A DNA stretch of 8,319 nucleotides. Source: JAJVID01 sp035275805 (GTDB lineage Bacteria; Acidobacteriota; Blastocatellia; RBC074). How positions within the stretch are numbered: the stretch's first letter is position 1; each line of letters begins with the position of its first letter. The translations under genes and the position numbers were made by a program. The stretch spans positions 1 to 8,319 of the forward strand of contig DATEMG010000698.1 of assembly GCA_035275805.1 (NCBI GenBank), read 5' to 3'. Below are positions 6,500 through 8,319 of this stretch, one piece after another. The notes under the pieces are model-generated. The model had not been told where the DNA came from, did not search any database, and saw only the letters and a list, made by a program, of their open reading frames with translations.

Positions 6500-8319
6500 G
6501 CGGAATTTGATCTTTCGGATCCTCTTTGCATTTGTCATCATTTGCTCCGCGTGTTTCAAATCATCGACGCTGAAGTCTCAATCGTCTGATAGCCAGGGAG
6601 TCCCGCCTGCGCCGACGCGACGCGCGGATCGTTTCGGCGTCTATAACTGGAACGTTAACGATTCGGCCTTTCCACGCGACGGCTCGATTGACCTTCTGAA
6701 TTGGGGGGCGAATAAGGTCGCCGAATTGGGCAGCCGCACGATCCGCATCTTTATCGGGACGCTCGACATTCAACGCGTCTATGACGTCAACCCTCCCGGC
6801 GCTACCGACCTGGTTCAAGTCGCGCAGAGTCCTGCTTACGATAAGCTTTTTCGTAACCCACAATTTCAGACATATTTACTGACGGCCTACTCGGCCGGCG
6901 ACACAGGCGCCAACTGGGTCGATGGTTACACGGATACCGAATACGCCGCGGAACGCGACGAGATCAAAAGGCTGGGCGAATACCTGCTCAACAACACGGC
7001 GTTCGCAGGCAAGACGTTTATCATTTTGAACTGGGAAGGCGACAACGCGCTCCGCGGCCTCTCCAACAAGCGCTCGGTGTGGGATTCTTACACCCGGTGG
7101 ATTCGCGCGCGCGCCGAAGGCGTGAAGTCGGCGAGGCAAAATTATCCGTCGAGCGGCGCCCATCTGTTTTCGGGCCTGGAATTCAGCACAGTCATGAGCC
7201 TGAAGGACAAGAAGGTGTTTTGCGGGACGCCGGTCGCCGACCCGGTCAACGAAGACCCGCTGAATAACCGCTGCGTGATCGATTACGTCGCCCCACAGGT
7301 CGATGTGGATTACTACTCCTACTCGGCCTGGGAGAGCGTCAATGATAAACAAGGCTCTCCTGACGAGGACTTGAAGCGGCGCTTCAAGAACGATCTGAGT
7401 TTTGCGCTGTCGAAAGTCAAGGCGACCAGGCCGGAGATCAACGAGCGGAATTTCATCATCGGAGAGTTCGGATTCGAGCGCACGCGCCACGGCGAGTGCA
7501 ACGCGGGTAATCACCTGAACGAAGTCTTCGACGCGTTAGAAGGCGACGGCGCGTTCCAGGTCTCTTACGCGATTTTCTGGCAGATCATCGACAACAGGCG
7601 AATCTATGCCGCAGTCGACGAACGGTTCGGACTCATCCGCGCCGCCGGCGACCGGCTGGAGCCGACGCTGCTCAGCGAAACGTTTCGGAGAAAGATATCT
7701 GACCAGCAGGTAGCGAAATATACGGGATGCCCGCGCATTCGCCTCGAACCGCCGGGCGCGGTAAACCAACAAGGCGCGGCCGATTTCAGACTGAACCCGG
7801 ACGCGATAATTTCGATCCACGCTTCCGGTGGCGGCGCGCTGTTCTCGGCTTCCGGCAATACGGTCTCTTTTCATCAGGCCGCGCGGGATTTCAAGCTGCC
7901 GCGCGATAATAAGGCGCTTTGGAGCGAGTCGCCTGCGCAAATCAACATGTCGATCCCGGCCGCCCGCAGGCCCGGCCCCGTGTGGTTTTACGTTACCGAC
8001 GCGCGCGGCATAGATTCGGACGCGCGAGAAATCAATCTTTCCTGCGCCGAATGCCCGCAGATTGACGGGGCTTGCGGCGTGCTCAACGCCGCCGACCCGA
8101 TGATGGCGATCGAGCCCGGCTCCGTGATCTCGATCAACGGGACCGGATTCTCGCCGTCCGGCAACCGGGTCGTCATCGAAACGCTAGGGCCGGGACAGGT
8201 CACACGGAGCCGCATATTGCCGCGCAAAAACATCCTCTCTGAATCTCCCACGCGGATTACCGCTAAGATGCCCAAAGATCTCCCACTCACGTATCAGGCG
8301 ACCGTTCACGTGATCAACC
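6498..8319 (+). CDS. Exported protein, TIM-barrel glycosidase-like with IPT/TIG domain (3' end missing)
   Basis: The frame is open from ATG 6498 to the right edge (607 codons, no stop). The N-terminus has arginines and a hydrophobic core (residues 4-15), then CSAC; the cysteine at 19 lacks a standard lipobox, so a plain secretion signal or an unusual lipoprotein are both possible. Residues about 45-400 look like a clan-A glycoside hydrolase barrel: RFGVYNWNV, SRTIRIFIGT, FIILNWEGDN (E180), VDVDYYSYSAWES, NFIIGEFGFERT (E323) and QVSYAIFWQIIDN, with E180 and E323 placed like acid/base and nucleophile. Residues about 533-607 start an IPT/TIG immunoglobulin-like domain (IEPGSVISINGTGFSPSGNRV). 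I do not recognise a specific family, and enzyme activity is inferred only. The same frame is open back to ATG 6408, but that stretch is made of repeat, so 6498 is preferred. Confidence 0.8.
   Translation, partial: MRNLIFRILFAFVIICSACFKSSTLKSQSSDSQGVPPAPTRRADRFGVYNWNVNDSAFPRDGSIDLLNWGANKVAELGSRTIRIFIGTLDIQRVYDVNPPGATDLVQVAQSPAYDKLFRNPQFQTYLLTAYSAGDTGANWVDGYTDTEYAAERDEIKRLGEYLLNNTAFAGKTFIILNWEGDNALRGLSNKRSVWDSYTRWIRARAEGVKSARQNYPSSGAHLFSGLEFSTVMSLKDKKVFCGTPVADPVNEDPLNNRCVIDYVAPQVDVDYYSYSAWESVNDKQGSPDEDLKRRFKNDLSFALSKVKATRPEINERNFIIGEFGFERTRHGECNAGNHLNEVFDALEGDGAFQVSYAIFWQIIDNRRIYAAVDERFGLIRAAGDRLEPTLLSETFRRKISDQQVAKYTGCPRIRLEPPGAVNQQGAADFRLNPDAIISIHASGGGALFSASGNTVSFHQAARDFKLPRDNKALWSESPAQINMSIPAARRPGPVWFYVTDARGIDSDAREINLSCAECPQIDGACGVLNAADPMMAIEPGSVISINGTGFSPSGNRVVIETLGPGQVTRSRILPRKNILSESPTRITAKMPKDLPLTYQATVHVIN

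Noticed and set aside
6876..7514. A 212-codon minus-strand open frame
   Set aside because: It lies wholly opposite the exported-protein gene, whose plus-strand frame is open for over 1.8 kb and has recognisable domains; no family motif is seen on the minus strand.

Overview
The window reads as chromosomal DNA of a free-living, moderately GC-rich bacterium. Its gaps are rich in short palindromic repeats, and it carries an RsbR-RsbS-RsbT stressosome cassette, an LLM-class (F420-type) oxidoreductase and a secreted protein with an IPT/TIG domain. That mix is compatible with Acidobacteriota. The assignment is a guess from gene style and repeats; no marker gene is present.

Positions 1-3127 (minus strand, read right to left) form a tight five-gene operon: rsbR (2252-3127), rsbS (1853-2242), rsbT (1468-1872), a protein fusing an RsbT/RsbW-type ATPase to an RsbX/SpoIIE-type PP2C phosphatase (459-1457), and the start of another ATPase-domain gene that runs off the left edge (1-445). 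Known biology of the family is that RsbR and RsbS build the stressosome and hold the kinase RsbT. On stress, RsbT phosphorylates RsbS and RsbR and leaves to activate an output, and an RsbX-type phosphatase resets the complex. Here the reset phosphatase carries its own ATPase domain and a third ATPase protein follows. No sigma factor, RsbU, RsbV or RsbW is visible, so the output is probably not the classical sigma-B route, though it could lie beyond the left edge.

Positions 3128-3826 are a divergent intergenic region. Its right half (3584-3796) is a nested set of inverted repeats centred on a 47-bp near-perfect palindrome. Position 3827 starts an LLM-class oxidoreductase gene on the plus strand, with a strong Shine-Dalgarno sequence.

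Positions 4751-5189 are non-coding and hold two head-to-tail copies of an 88-bp hairpin-forming repeat. A 12-TM MFS efflux-type transporter follows (5190-6407). A third, unrelated repeat cluster of CTTAT/ATAAG units (6423-6499) separates it from a long open frame (6498-8319, incomplete). That frame encodes an exported protein with a likely TIM-barrel glycoside-hydrolase-like region and a C-terminal IPT/TIG domain.

The left operon is one functional unit. The three plus-strand genes have no obvious joint pathway. The points most worth a second look are the kinase-phosphatase fusion with its ATPase-rich stressosome operon, the three different intergenic repeat families, and the uncharacterised exported protein.
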